A stretch of DNA of 64,000 bases from Erwinia tracheiphila. Its GTDB lineage: Bacteria > Pseudomonadota > Gammaproteobacteria > Enterobacterales > Enterobacteriaceae. Of the stretch, positions 1-7,636 are shown piece by piece. Location of the stretch: the NCBI RefSeq assembly GCF_021365465.1, contig NZ_CP089932.1, positions 1,612,001 to 1,676,000 of the forward strand. Reading direction: 5' to 3'. The translations under genes were made by a program, and so were the position numbers. The notes beneath the pieces were generated by a model. The model saw only the letters and a program-made list of their open reading frames with translations. It ran no database searches and had not been told where the DNA came from. The first letter of the stretch is position 1. Every line of letters begins with the position of its first letter.

Positions 1-49
1 ATATGAAAGCCGCAATAGAGCGGCACAATAAGAAATGGAAAATCAAATC

Positions 50-286
50 ATGAAAATAAAATTACTACCCCTGAATATGACGGCAGATGAATTTAATATC
101 CTCTATCCTGTCGGCAGTAAGTTTTATTATTTCCCACTGGTTAACCAGCCCGGCGACGGTGAACGGGTCGTCACCCGCTCCGGAGCCTAGACGCTGGGAC
201 ACGGCGCGGTCGTGGTGAGCATTGAGGGGCGTTCGGTGAACACCTTGCCCCTGCGTTACCTGATAGCAGCCGGGATGCCACTCTGA
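50..286 (+). pseudogene. Mu-like prophage small protein, nonsense-interrupted
   Basis: An ATG at 50 opens a frame that would encode 78 residues to the TGA at 284-286, but an in-frame TAG at 188-190 stops it after 46 codons. The reading frame continues sensibly beyond the TAG (T-L-G-H-G-A-V-V-V-S), which argues for a recent tryptophan-to-stop change in a real gene. It sits directly upstream of other small phage genes and GemA, so it belongs to the early/middle operon of a Mu-like prophage. The family is not recognised. Confidence 0.5.
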
Positions 287-459
287 ATAAATGGGCTAAT
301 GAGCTGCAACACCTTGGCAGAATGGCAGAGTTAACCAGTGCTCGTGAATGCGTCCTTTCTGCTGAAACTCTGATGAAATTATCCGTGCTCGTTCGAAGCT
401 GTATATCCGACAAGGCCGGGCTGATGATGGGTAAAACTCTGAGGGTTAATCATGATTAA
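286..459 (+). pseudogene. Start-less phage ORF fragment
   Basis: An open frame from 286 to the TAA at 457-459 gives about 57 residues (N-K-W-A-N-E-L-Q-H-L-G-R-M-A-E-L) with no start codon at its head; the first ATG in frame is internal (around 328). It overlaps the next gene's ATG at 452, as usual in tightly packed phage operons. The 5' part was probably lost by deletion. The function is unknown. Confidence 0.4.
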
Positions 460-694
460 TTTCAATGATGACAGTGATAAAGTTTCTGAACTGGCCGCCT
501 GTGTCACCGAATGGCACAAAAATAAAGTAGCCCAGCTGCAACTTGTCGTTGATAAGAAGGATGCGGATATTGAACTGGGTTATCAGTATCCGGATATTAA
601 GGCAGGTTCCGAACTGGGCCGTGGACTCAGGCTGGGGATAACGCTTGCGTTATTCATGCTGGGAGAACTGCCGTTTACTGTCAATAACGGGTAG
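452..694 (+). CDS. Small Mu-like prophage protein, function unknown
   Basis: An 80-residue acidic protein starting at an ATG that overlaps the previous frame. No catalytic motif is visible; the C-terminal third has a hydrophobic stretch (L-G-I-T-L-A-L-F-M-L-G). Its position immediately before the GemA gene matches the small hypothetical genes of Mu-like early operons. The frame is intact, but the operon around it is broken, so expression is doubtful. Confidence 0.5.
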   Translation: MINFNDDSDKVSELAACVTEWHKNKVAQLQLVVDKKDADIELGYQYPDIKAGSELGRGLRLGITLALFMLGELPFTVNNG

Positions 695-701
695 CGTAAA
701 C

Positions 702-1151
702 ATGGCCGCGAATGTGATTAAACAAAAATTAATTCGCGTGCTGCATACCGGCAAATCCGCCCTTAACTGGGATGATGAAACATACCGGGCTGTACTGGCC
801 CGGTTTACCGGTAAAACCAGCAGCACCAAATGCACCGTAGCTGAGCTGGAAAGCGTGCTGGAGCATATGCACCAGAGTGGTTTTCCGCGCTGTAATCCAC
901 GGCGCGGCCGCCGCCCGCACGTCGCCCGGAGTCGGGAAGACGTTCTCGCCAAAATTGAAGCACTGCTGACCGTATCCGCCCGGCCGTGGCAGTATGCCGA
1001 AGCGATGGCGCGGCATATGTTTGAAGGCCGTCAGGCTGTCGAATGGCTGACCGATGAAGAGCTGTTTAAACTGATGCAGGAACTGATTGCTGACCAGAAA
1101 CGGCGGCAGAAACGGGAGGCAGCAGACAATGATCCGGAACAAAAATTTTGA
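702..1151 (+). CDS. GemA-like regulatory protein (Mu gp16 family)
   Basis: A 149-residue protein starting at ATG 702, chosen over the upstream in-frame ATG at 645, which lies inside the previous gene. The sequence K-L-I-R-V-L-H-T-G-K, W-D-D-E-T-Y-R, L-E-S-V-L-E-H-M and G-F-P-R-C follows the GemA/DUF1018 pattern of Mu-like phages, in which GemA modulates host gene expression and DNA supercoiling. The next gene overlaps by 23 bases. The gene looks full length, but it lies in a prophage remnant that lacks replication and structural genes. Confidence 0.75.
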   Translation: MAANVIKQKLIRVLHTGKSALNWDDETYRAVLARFTGKTSSTKCTVAELESVLEHMHQSGFPRCNPRRGRRPHVARSREDVLAKIEALLTVSARPWQYAEAMARHMFEGRQAVEWLTDEELFKLMQELIADQKRRQKREAADNDPEQKF

Positions 1152-1476
1152 ATCCGTCAGCGAACTGTTACAGGCGGTCGTGCTGGAACTGGTCGAATTA
1201 ATCGGCTATCGTGACACGCAGTCGTTAATAGAGCATGTCGGCGGCGTGTCCTTCCCGGTCGGAAAGAACGTCAACACGACGGGAAAACGTCGTGTTGACG
1301 TTCTGGCGTCTGCTGTTCCTGTGGAGTCCGCAAAGAAAATTGCGGCCCGTTTCGGTGGCGAAACGCTCTATATTCCGCGCTGTTCTGCTGCCCTGCGGGA
1401 GCTTCGCAACAGGCGTTTTATTGCTGAATACCATGCGCTGCGGGCGGCGGGTGAATCCGGCGCTTTGCGCTGCTGA
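1129..1476 (+). pseudogene. Mor-family middle-operon activator, C-terminally truncated
   Basis: The ATG at 1129 opens a 115-residue protein whose first two thirds fit the Mor transcription activator family of Mu-like phages (E-L-I-G-Y-R-D-T, R-F-G-G-E-T-L-Y-I-P, N-R-R-F-I-A-E-Y-H-A-L). It then ends abruptly with G-E-S-G-A-L-R-C. The C-terminal DNA-binding helix-turn-helix normally present is missing. From about 1450 the DNA continues in another frame as a DUF2730 gene, so a deletion joined the two genes. A protein without its HTH should not activate transcription. Confidence 0.65.
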
Positions 1477-1688
1477 ATTCTGCATTCAGCATCGTGCTGG
1501 CAATCTCCACCGGTCTGATTTCTTTCTGGGCCCGTAACATCAATGAGGACCAGAAAAAATTCAGGGACGAGCTGCGCGATATTCGTGACAACTATCAGCG
1601 CCGCGACGATGCACACCGTGATTTCCAGCAGATTATGGCAATGCTACAGCGTATTGAGCAGAAACTGGACAAAAAGGCGGATAAATGA
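1450..1688 (+). pseudogene. DUF2730-like phage protein (Mu gp25 type), 5' end lost
   Basis: In a frame different from the Mor gene, the translation reads F-A-L-L-N-S-A-F-S-I-V-L-A-I-S-T-G-L-I-S-F-W, a membrane segment, followed by a charged helix with R-D-E-L-R-D-I-R and Q-I-M-A-M-L-Q-R-I-E-Q-K-L-D-K-K-A. A membrane segment followed by a coiled coil fits the DUF2730 family. The first in-frame ATG is at 1494, inside the membrane segment, so the true start was removed by the deletion that truncated Mor. Confidence 0.6.
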
Positions 1689-1917
1689 AACGCAGCAGAC
1701 AGGAGCAAACGCTGGGCCGGTTTCCTCTGCGGCATTTTCACGCCCCATAGTGAACATCAGCGCACCGACGCAGCAGCCCGTATTACAGCAGACGCTGGTC
1801 TTTGACCCGACCGAGGCGCTCAGTAAGGGCGTGAACACGGCCAGCGGTAAACGCACCATGATCACCTTTATCAGCAGCAACGCTTCCACGCTCCGCCAGA
1901 TACTGAGGGTCAAATAA
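1685..1917 (+). pseudogene. Phage structural gene fragment (C-terminal part)
   Basis: The frame ending at the stop codon that overlaps 1917 carries N-I-S-A-P-T-Q-Q-P-V-L-Q-Q-T-L-V-F-D-P-T and S-N-A-S-T-L-R-Q-I-L-R-V-K. It resembles the tail end of a larger phage protein and is followed directly by the next tail-region gene. The upstream sequence belongs to a different part of a Mu-like genome, so this is probably a second deletion junction, with the intervening head and tail genes lost. The identity of the parent gene is not certain. Confidence 0.35.
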
Positions 1918-2932
1918 TGGCCGTCTTCCCGTGGCTGGGTGCGCCGGACTGGTCGGAAGGTCTGACCGAAACCCTTGAGTGGAAAACAGACGTTTTACAG
2001 TCGCCGACGGGAGCAGAACAGCGCGTCGCACGCCGCCTGACGCCCCGCCGGTATTTTGAACTGACCACCGTATGTGCCGGTGTGGAGCGCGGCGCGTTCC
2101 AGAACTGGCTGGCGCGCGTGGGTGCTATGGAATGGGCCATCCCGCTGTGGGCTGACGTGGTGCAGATAACCACAAACTACGCGGCGGGAAAGAAAACGGT
2201 CGGCGTGCCGACTGCGGGCCGTGAGTTCGTCGCCGGTGCAGAGGTGCTGATCCAGTCGCAGCCCGGCTGGCTGGCACAGTGGGAAAGCTGCACGATTTCA
2301 AGCATAGGGGCCACCTGGCTGACGTTCAAAGAGGCGCTGGTTTACCCCCTGCGCCCGGCCGTGCTGACCGAACCGCCCGCCATCACCCGGCGTGGTTCGC
2401 TGATATCGGCACAGGTGCGCTTTCGTGTCTCTGAACGCAACGGCCCCGCCGGTCACCTATCTGGGCGTGCCGGTGCTGGAGCATGAACCTGATTACCGGG
2501 AAGATCTCAGCGCGGAATTTCAGCGCCTGATAATGAAACTGGATAACACGGTGGGCATCCCGTACCGCACCGACGCGGCGCAGCGGCCGTTTTACGCCGC
2601 ACAGCATACGTGGACCGTCTCAGGCCGCACGGACCAGCGGGCACTGCGCGTGCTGTTTTACTGGCTGCGGGGGCCGCCAGCTCGTCAGGATCGCAGGCGA
2701 TCCTGACGAGCTGGTGCCGGTTTCCGGACTGAACGGGAATTATATGGATGTGGAATATTGCGGCCTGTCGGACACGGCCGTCGCCGGAGACGTACCGGCC
2801 CGCCGTCATATCGCCGTCACGCTCGACACCGGCAAAAAACACTACATGCGCGTACTCAGGGCCACCCGGCAGAACGACGCTGAACGCCTGTATCTGGAAA
2901 ATAACCTAATATTTACACTATGTTTGCGCTGA
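1917..2932 (+). pseudogene. Phage tail-region protein split by two frameshifts
   Basis: Three consecutive frames (1917-2486, 2425-2706, 2714-2932) read as one protein of about 335 residues. The first break (near 2445) and the second (near 2670, inside a run of five G) are each explained by one extra G. Removing them gives S-E-R-N-A-P-P-V-T-Y-L-G and L-R-G-R-Q-L-V-R-I-A-G-D-P-D-E-L. The end (N-N-L-I-F-T-L-C-L-R) leaves phage-like sequence near 2900, so the 3' end is also lost. It is probably a late tail or assembly gene of the Mu-like prophage; the exact family is not recognised. Confidence 0.55.
2679..2712. repeat. 15-bp perfect inverted repeat inside the phage gene
   Basis: The arms AGCTCGTCAGGATCG (2679-2693) and CGATCCTGACGAGCT (2698-2712) are perfectly complementary around the loop CAGG. 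No T-run follows, so it is not a typical intrinsic terminator. The repeat lies within coding sequence once the nearby +1 frameshift is corrected. Confidence 0.8.
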
Positions 2933-3048
2933 ACTGCAGAATTGTGCATATTTAATGCCAGATCTGACAGCGTAAAGGGTAAATGTCATAATCTGATTGT
3001 CTTCATTGACCTGAATTCGCTGGTGAAAAGTCACTTTCTATGCCGGGA

Positions 3049-3276
3049 TTAAAAGGGTGTATCTACTACTCCACCATCTACCCGCAGGGCAGCGACTGTT
3101 GTTGCAGAAGCAAGTGGAGAGCTAACATAAACCGCCATATTGCTTACCTCTTCGACACTTGCAGCATGCTGAATGAGGGAGCCGGGACGATTTTCTTTAA
3201 CAAACGTCACCGCAGTTCATTGAGATCTGCTCCTTGGGTAAGCTGTTTTTCCGCTCAGATCGATTTTCATTCATGT
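3049..3276 (-). pseudogene. Short-chain dehydrogenase (SDR) C-terminal remnant
   Basis: Read on the minus strand, the sequence ending at the stop 3051-3049 gives F-V-K-E-N-R-P-G-S-L-I-Q, S-V-E-E-V-S-N-M-A-V-Y-V, S-S-P-L-A-S-A-T-T and A-L-R-V-D-G-G-V-V. This is the typical C-terminal block of SDR-family NAD(P) oxidoreductases. The upstream portion (S-E-R-K-N-S-L-P-K-E-Q) is in another frame, so there is at least one frameshift. The Rossmann and Y-x-x-x-K parts are absent. It lies just downstream of the alcohol dehydrogenase on the same strand. Confidence 0.65.
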
Positions 3277-3353
3277 CTCCTGTGACATGGCAAAGGGAGA
3301 GTATGGACTATCTGGCCAGATATCGCCGCGTGAAACGCAAACATCTTACGGCG

Positions 3354-4493
3354 TTACTGAACGGAAAAGGCGCTTTCCAACATAAAGCGCTGCTGGGCTT
3401 TGCTGTACGTGACCAGGGAGTTTTTACTGTTTGAACGTGCCAGTATCCAGTCAATTTCTGAGACTGTGAGTGGGGGGGCATCCTGCCAGAAAGGTGCAAT
3501 TGCCCGATCCTTCAACCATTCTGCCAGCATTTTTGCAGGAGAAAGGGCATGGACGGGAAAAAGTGCAGCGGCCAGATCGGCCATCAATGCCTGCTGCTCA
3601 GGGTTTTCTGTTTTGTTCAGTAGCTCAAGGAAAGGCAGTAGCAGGCGGCCACAGACCTCACCATGATGATAATTTTTGATGGCACCTAGCTCCCCAGCGA
3701 TACCATGAATCACGCCCAGCCCTGCCATACTCAGACTCAATCCCCCCTGCCATGAAGCTAACAACATTTGCTCACGAGCCTGGTCACCTGGAGAACCATC
3801 CTTGTCCAGATAAGGCCAGCCGTTGATAAATGCGCGCATTCCGCTCAATGCCGTCTGGCGAGTAAAAAGATTACCTTTGCAGGAAAGCCATGCCTCAAAC
3901 AGGTGAGTGAAAGTATCGATAGCGCAGCAGGTAAGAATGTGAGTGGTCGTGCCGCGCAGCAAATCTGCATCAAGAATGGCAATCTGCGGAACGAAGTTGG
4001 CATGGCGCAACGATGCTTTTACCTTATGCGCCGTTTTATCTGTAACTACGGCATTTTGCGTTACTTCGCTACCCGTTCCTGCGGTGGTGGGGATGGCGAT
4101 AAGCGGTAGCGTTGCACCACTCAAGGGCGTGTCGCCCACTTTTTCCAGATAGCGAAGCGTATTCAGCGGATGCTGACTCAGCGCGGCGAACGCTTTAGCC
4201 GCATCAAGTACGCTGCCGCCGCCAATTGCCACCACTCGTTCTACCTTACCACGCCATCGCTCAACCCATGCATCAATTTCTGCCGGAGAGGCTTCATGAC
4301 TGACAATTTCATGGCCGATAAACTGTGGTTCAAGTTCAGATTGATATACGCTCCAGGCCGTGCCTTTGAGGAAAGAACGCCCGCAAAAAAGCAGCGTCGC
4401 AGCGGGCTTATCAGCGAGTAGTGGTAACAGCTGGCTCAGACTTCCCCGGCCAAAGAAAGTCTGTCGGTTGGCAATCATCTGGCTGGCAATCAT
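3354..4493 (-). CDS. Iron-containing alcohol dehydrogenase family protein
   Basis: A 379-residue cytoplasmic oxidoreductase. The N-terminal NAD(P)-binding half carries V-A-I-G-G-G-S-V-L-D-A-A-K and P-L-I-A-I-P-T-T-A-G-T-G-S-E-V-T, the hallmark motifs of group III (Fe-type) alcohol dehydrogenases. The metal ligands are expected in A-I-L-D-A-D-L (Asp), F-T-H-L-F-E-A-W (His), G-V-I-H-G-I-A-G (His) and Y-H-H-G-E-V-C-G (His), and all are present. The start at 4493 has an AGGAC-like ribosome site 7-8 nt upstream; an in-frame ATG five codons in is an alternative. The substrate cannot be told from the sequence. The gene stands alone apart from the SDR remnant downstream. Confidence 0.85.
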   Translation of the reverse strand: MIASQMIANRQTFFGRGSLSQLLPLLADKPAATLLFCGRSFLKGTAWSVYQSELEPQFIGHEIVSHEASPAEIDAWVERWRGKVERVVAIGGGSVLDAAKAFAALSQHPLNTLRYLEKVGDTPLSGATLPLIAIPTTAGTGSEVTQNAVVTDKTAHKVKASLRHANFVPQIAILDADLLRGTTTHILTCCAIDTFTHLFEAWLSCKGNLFTRQTALSGMRAFINGWPYLDKDGSPGDQAREQMLLASWQGGLSLSMAGLGVIHGIAGELGAIKNYHHGEVCGRLLLPFLELLNKTENPEQQALMADLAAALFPVHALSPAKMLAEWLKDRAIAPFWQDAPPLTVSEIDWILARSNSKNSLVTYSKAQQRFMLESAFSVQ

Positions 4494-5196
4494 ATCTGTC
4501 CTGTAAGCAAAAAAGGGTCAGGTTCTGTCCAGATTATAAGTTCCCGTTCAGGTGAAATCATTATCGGGTTACAGTGCATTTACCTGTCTGAATAAAAGGT
4601 ATCAAGTAGCATGCCTCCTGCGCCTTATAACGTGCGTGTGCGTGTCAGGCAGGTGAAAACGATCATTGTATCCTGCGGCGCGTTAATTGTGCTAAATTGC
4701 GTATCGGACAGGCATTGCAATAACCAACCGTTGCCAGTGACAGCAGAGGGAATGCATTTTTGTTGGTCGGATGATTGCAGTGGTCCACATTTTGAGATGT
4801 AAATCGCCAACTTCCACACTAAATGAATTAAAAAGAACGATAATCCTACCCAAGGTGTTGCTTTTTGACTGACCAGAAAGCGTCTGCATTTCTCCAGCAT
4901 ACACATTCCTTTTTGCTCAGAAGAGCAGTCTGTCATCAGTACGGTGATAAGAGACAGGGTAACGAAAGCTGGAGGTGTCTTAAGGTGCTGCAATTGCATA
5001 TAACGTCCTTGTCTTGATGAGTATTCAACATTCAATGCCGACGATGAATGATGCCTGCGGGCTAGAAATTAAGTATCGCCGAATCTGAAGAAGGTCTGAT
5101 TTTGCGGCAGGGTATTAAACAAAAAACAGACGCACCGATCGCGTGACAAATCTATTATCAATTTGTGTCTTTTAGGTGAATTAATTCAGCAGAATA
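4494..5196. other. 700-bp gap with no confident gene
   Basis: Between the alcohol dehydrogenase and the IS256-type element. Overlapping frames exist on both strands: a 63-residue plus-strand frame at 4611-4802 with a hydrophobic start, and a 136-residue minus-strand frame at 5035-4625. None has a clear ribosome site, a recognised motif or a family match known to me. The stretch is probably decayed sequence. Confidence 0.4.
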
Positions 5197-6511
5197 GACC
5201 CTGTAAATAATTCTGTGTAACTGCCACCACGTCAAAGGTGAACGCTCAGGCGGTCACCGAACTCAATAATAAAGCGGCTCATCGCCAGCCGACAGTTCTG
5301 GACCGGCATACTCCATTTTTTCGATGCCGACTGGATTGCCAGGTAAATAACCTTTCGCACTGAGTCATCCGTCGGGAATACCTTGCGTTTCTTAATGGCG
5401 GCACGGATCACGCTGTTCAGCGACTCAATGGCATTCGTGGTGTAGATAGCTTTTCGGATGTCAGACGGATAGCCGAAGAACGTATTGAGGTTTTCCCCGT
5501 GCGCACGCCAGCTTTTGCTGATTTGTGGATATTTGTCATCCCATTCTTCGGCGAACGCATCCAGCGCCATCCGTGCGGCCGCTTCTGTTAGTGCCTGATA
5601 AACGGTTTTCAGCCCGCCTGTGACCGCTTTGTAGTCCTTCCACGCCACGTATTTCAGGCGGTTACGCACCATGTGGATGATGCACAGCTGGATGTGAGTC
5701 TGCGGATAGACGCTGTTTATCGCATCCGGGAAGCCCTTCAGGCCATCCACGCAGGCAATCAGGATGTCCTGAAGGCCGCGATTTTTAAGTTCCGTCAGCA
5801 CGTTCAGCCAGAACTTTGCACCTTCATTTTCAGCCAGCCACATCCCCGGAAGCTCTTTCCGGCCTTCGGTATTGATGCCCGGCGCCAGGAACACCGCTTT
5901 GTTAATCACGCTGCCATTCTGACGAACCTTAACAACAATACAGTCCAGATAAACAATGGGATAGAGCGCATCCAGCTGGCGATTCTGCCATTCGGCGACC
6001 TGCTCTTTAACGGCATCCGTGACTTTTGATATCAGGGGCGGTGACACATCAGCATCGTACATCTCTTTGAACGTATCGACGATTTCCCGCGTGGTCATGC
6101 CTTTGGCATACAAGGATAAAATCTGGCTGTCCATCTGCGTGATACGCGTCTGATTCTTCTTAATCAGCAGAGGTTCAAAGGTATTTTCCCGGTCGCGCGG
6201 CGTGTTTAGCCCGATTTCACCGTCGTCGCACAGCAGCGTTTTCGAAGAGTAGCCGTTGCGGGTATTGGTGCCGGTTTTAGGGGCATTTTTCTCATGCCCG
6301 AGGTGGTCAGTCAGTTCTGCATTGAGTGCCGTTTCAACGGTCAGCTTCGTGAGCATGCGGGAAAACTGATTAAGGCCGGCCTCAGTTTTGAGGCCTTTGG
6401 CCAGTTCAGCAGCAAGGGCCTTAAGTTTCTTCTCGTCCATAATTTGCCTGTCTCCATTGTTGGAGTGAACATATCAAAAACAGGCAATTACACAATTTTA
6501 ATTACAGTCTC
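5197..6511 (-). mobile_element. IS256-family insertion sequence (IS285-like), complete
   Basis: A 1315-bp element. The terminal inverted repeats begin GACCCTGTAAATAATTC at the left and, read on the other strand, GAGACTGTAATTAAAATT at the right, and both run on to GTGTAA(C/T)TGCC. Directly flanking copies of GCAGAATA (5189-5196 and 6512-6519) form an 8-bp target-site duplication, normal for IS256 elements. Length and the single long transposase gene agree with IS285-like members. Confidence 0.85.
5232..6440 (-). CDS. IS256-family (mutator-type) transposase
   Basis: A 402-residue DDE transposase of full length. The acidic catalytic residues lie in I-V-Y-L-D-C-I (first Asp), A-C-V-D-G-L-K-G-F (second Asp) and N-A-I-E-S-L-N (Glu). 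It also has the family's C-terminal block R-K-A-I-Y-T-T-N-A-I-E-S. No stop or frameshift interrupts it, and both element ends and the target duplication are intact, so this copy could still be active. A few substitutions near catalytic motifs relative to typical IS285 (for example S-P-P-L-I-S) cannot be judged here. Confidence 0.9.
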   Translation of the reverse strand: MDEKKLKALAAELAKGLKTEAGLNQFSRMLTKLTVETALNAELTDHLGHEKNAPKTGTNTRNGYSSKTLLCDDGEIGLNTPRDRENTFEPLLIKKNQTRITQMDSQILSLYAKGMTTREIVDTFKEMYDADVSPPLISKVTDAVKEQVAEWQNRQLDALYPIVYLDCIVVKVRQNGSVINKAVFLAPGINTEGRKELPGMWLAENEGAKFWLNVLTELKNRGLQDILIACVDGLKGFPDAINSVYPQTHIQLCIIHMVRNRLKYVAWKDYKAVTGGLKTVYQALTEAAARMALDAFAEEWDDKYPQISKSWRAHGENLNTFFGYPSDIRKAIYTTNAIESLNSVIRAAIKKRKVFPTDDSVRKVIYLAIQSASKKWSMPVQNCRLAMSRFIIEFGDRLSVHL

Positions 6512-6519
6512 GCAGAATA

Positions 6520-6804
6520 GGTAGCAGGGAGTTCGCAAATGAATTTACTGATGCTACAACCCCACAGCTTTTGCTGCTTTATGCTGTATCTGTAATTTAT
6601 AATTGTTATTTTTTCGATGAAGTATGCATAAACCACATTCTTATCATGGTCTGTCAGCAAATCAGCCATGTGCTTATATACTTTATGCCGCAATGATGCA
6701 TTCGCGCTTCCCGGCGCGACGTCCTGTCTGGATAAAGAATGTTCTTACGGACGTCAGGTTGAGAAACTTTCTGGCGCTTAAACGTTATCAACCGAACCGA
6801 TCCT
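6520..6804. other. Gap without recognisable gene
   Basis: About 285 bases of A/T-rich sequence right of the IS256-type element. Short frames on both strands lack start signals or motifs. Nothing is supportable. Confidence 0.3.
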
Positions 6805-7028
6805 GTGAATAACAAGACCTCTACTTTCTTATCATTAGCACTGTTCTTTTACAGTCAGCCATTAGTTTTGCCCAATCGGCTACGGCTCAGATTTCTGAAC
6901 TGGTTTCATCGTCTGTAAATGACTCACGTATTATCATCAAACCACGCAGTGGCCTGTCTGAGCTCAATACAACTGCTGCACTTAGCGTGCTCAACCTCCA
7001 CTGTTTCATGGACCGCAGAGCAAAGTGA
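6805..7028 (+). pseudogene. Secreted-protein N-terminal remnant, possibly subtilisin-like propeptide
   Basis: A GTG at 6805 begins a signal-peptide-like stretch (N-N-K-T-S-T-F-L-S-L-A-L-F). After one frameshift near 6845 it continues as I-S-F-A-Q-S-A-T-A-Q with a likely signal-peptidase site, then D-S-R-I-I-I-K-P-R-S-G-L-S-E-L-N. The R-I-I-I-K-P-R motif resembles the propeptide start of bacterial S8 peptidases. The frame stops at 7026-7028 with no catalytic domain. The assignment is tentative; the fragment shows that a secreted-protein gene was lost next to the peptide-export cluster. Confidence 0.35.
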
Positions 7029-7269
7029 CGGGTGATGAGCGGGTACTCTCCCGCGGGCAATAAAATGGGTGTATCACCTTGACATTATCAGGACTGAAGA
7101 CTGGTGCCCGGTTTTTTAACATATCAAAAGGATAATCAGGAGCTTATCCAGTCATTGACCTTAATATTTTGTCCGAAAAACTTCGTTCCTGGCATTAAAA
7201 ACCTTCATTATTAATGAAATGATAAAACGAGATTTACATTTTGTTGTATTTATTGTTAACAAAAAAATA

Positions 7270-7298
7270 TTGACGAATATAGGTGAATGCTGCATAAG
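7270..7298 (+). promoter_or_regulatory. Candidate promoter of the repeat-peptide gene
   Basis: TTGACG (7270-7275), a 17-base spacer and CATAAG (7293-7298) make a plausible sigma-70 promoter about 39 bases before the ATG at 7337. The surrounding DNA is very A/T rich. No Fur-type or other operator was recognised. Confidence 0.45.
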
Positions 7299-7336
7299 AG
7301 AGACTCTTGTTAAGCGCAGTTATACTGGAGAAAAAA

Positions 7337-7636
7337 ATGAAAACTTTATCTTCCGATGAAATTAAATTTGTTTCTGGTGCGGGCCTTCTTGTGAACAAAG
7401 TAGAAAGCTTTGATCCAAGTGGAGCTGGCACAATATTCGAGGGCCGTAGTGGTCGACCAGTTGGCCCTAGAAGTGACAATGGTAAAGCGAAAAGTATCAA
7501 TCTTGGCTCTGGCGATGCTATTCGCGCTGGCTCTGGCGATGCTATTCGCGCTGGCTCTGGCGATGCTATTCGCGCTGGCTCTGGCGATGCTATTCGCGCT
7601 GGCTCTGGCCGTGGTTCTCCATATAATAGGGGATAA
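7337..7636 (+). CDS. Double-glycine-leader peptide (microcin-like) with four eight-residue repeats
   Basis: A 99-residue precursor. Residues 1-15 (M-K-T-L-S-S-D-E-I-K-F-V-S-G-A) match the leader of class II microcins and colicin V, with conserved L/I/V positions and a G-A cleavage site, the signal for C39-peptidase ABC exporters. The core of about 84 residues has no cysteine. It starts G-L-L-V-N-K-V-E-S-F, then carries four exact copies of G-S-G-D-A-I-R-A (residues 57-88) and ends G-S-G-R-G-S-P-Y-N-R-G. A GGAG ribosome site lies 6-7 nt before the ATG; the in-frame ATG ten codons upstream would spoil the leader. The exporter pair follows within 400 bases. Secretion is strongly implied; toxic activity and target are unknown. 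The core resembles no microcin I know. Confidence 0.75.
   Translation: MKTLSSDEIKFVSGAGLLVNKVESFDPSGAGTIFEGRSGRPVGPRSDNGKAKSINLGSGDAIRAGSGDAIRAGSGDAIRAGSGDAIRAGSGRGSPYNRG
7505..7609 (+). repeat. Tandem array: four perfect 24-bp units plus a partial fifth
   Basis: The unit GGCTCTGGCGATGCTATTCG+CGCT repeats without any mismatch at 7505-7528, 7529-7552, 7553-7576 and 7577-7600, followed by a 9-base partial copy (7601-7609). The unit is a multiple of three, so copy-number changes keep the reading frame and only change the length of the encoded repeat domain. Identity at silent positions points to recent expansion by slippage or unequal recombination. Confidence 0.97.

Noticed and set aside
4611..5035. 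Overlapping small ORFs on both strands (63 and 136 residues)
   Set aside because: No ribosome site, no family motif, and they overlap each other; could be decay sequence.
7505..7600. Interpretation of the G-S-G-D repeats as calcium-binding RTX nonapeptides
   Set aside because: The unit is eight residues, not nine, and lacks the G-G-x-G-x-D pattern; resemblance is superficial.
7505..7609. Short tandem array as CRISPR
   Set aside because: Units are contiguous with no spacers and lie in a coding frame.
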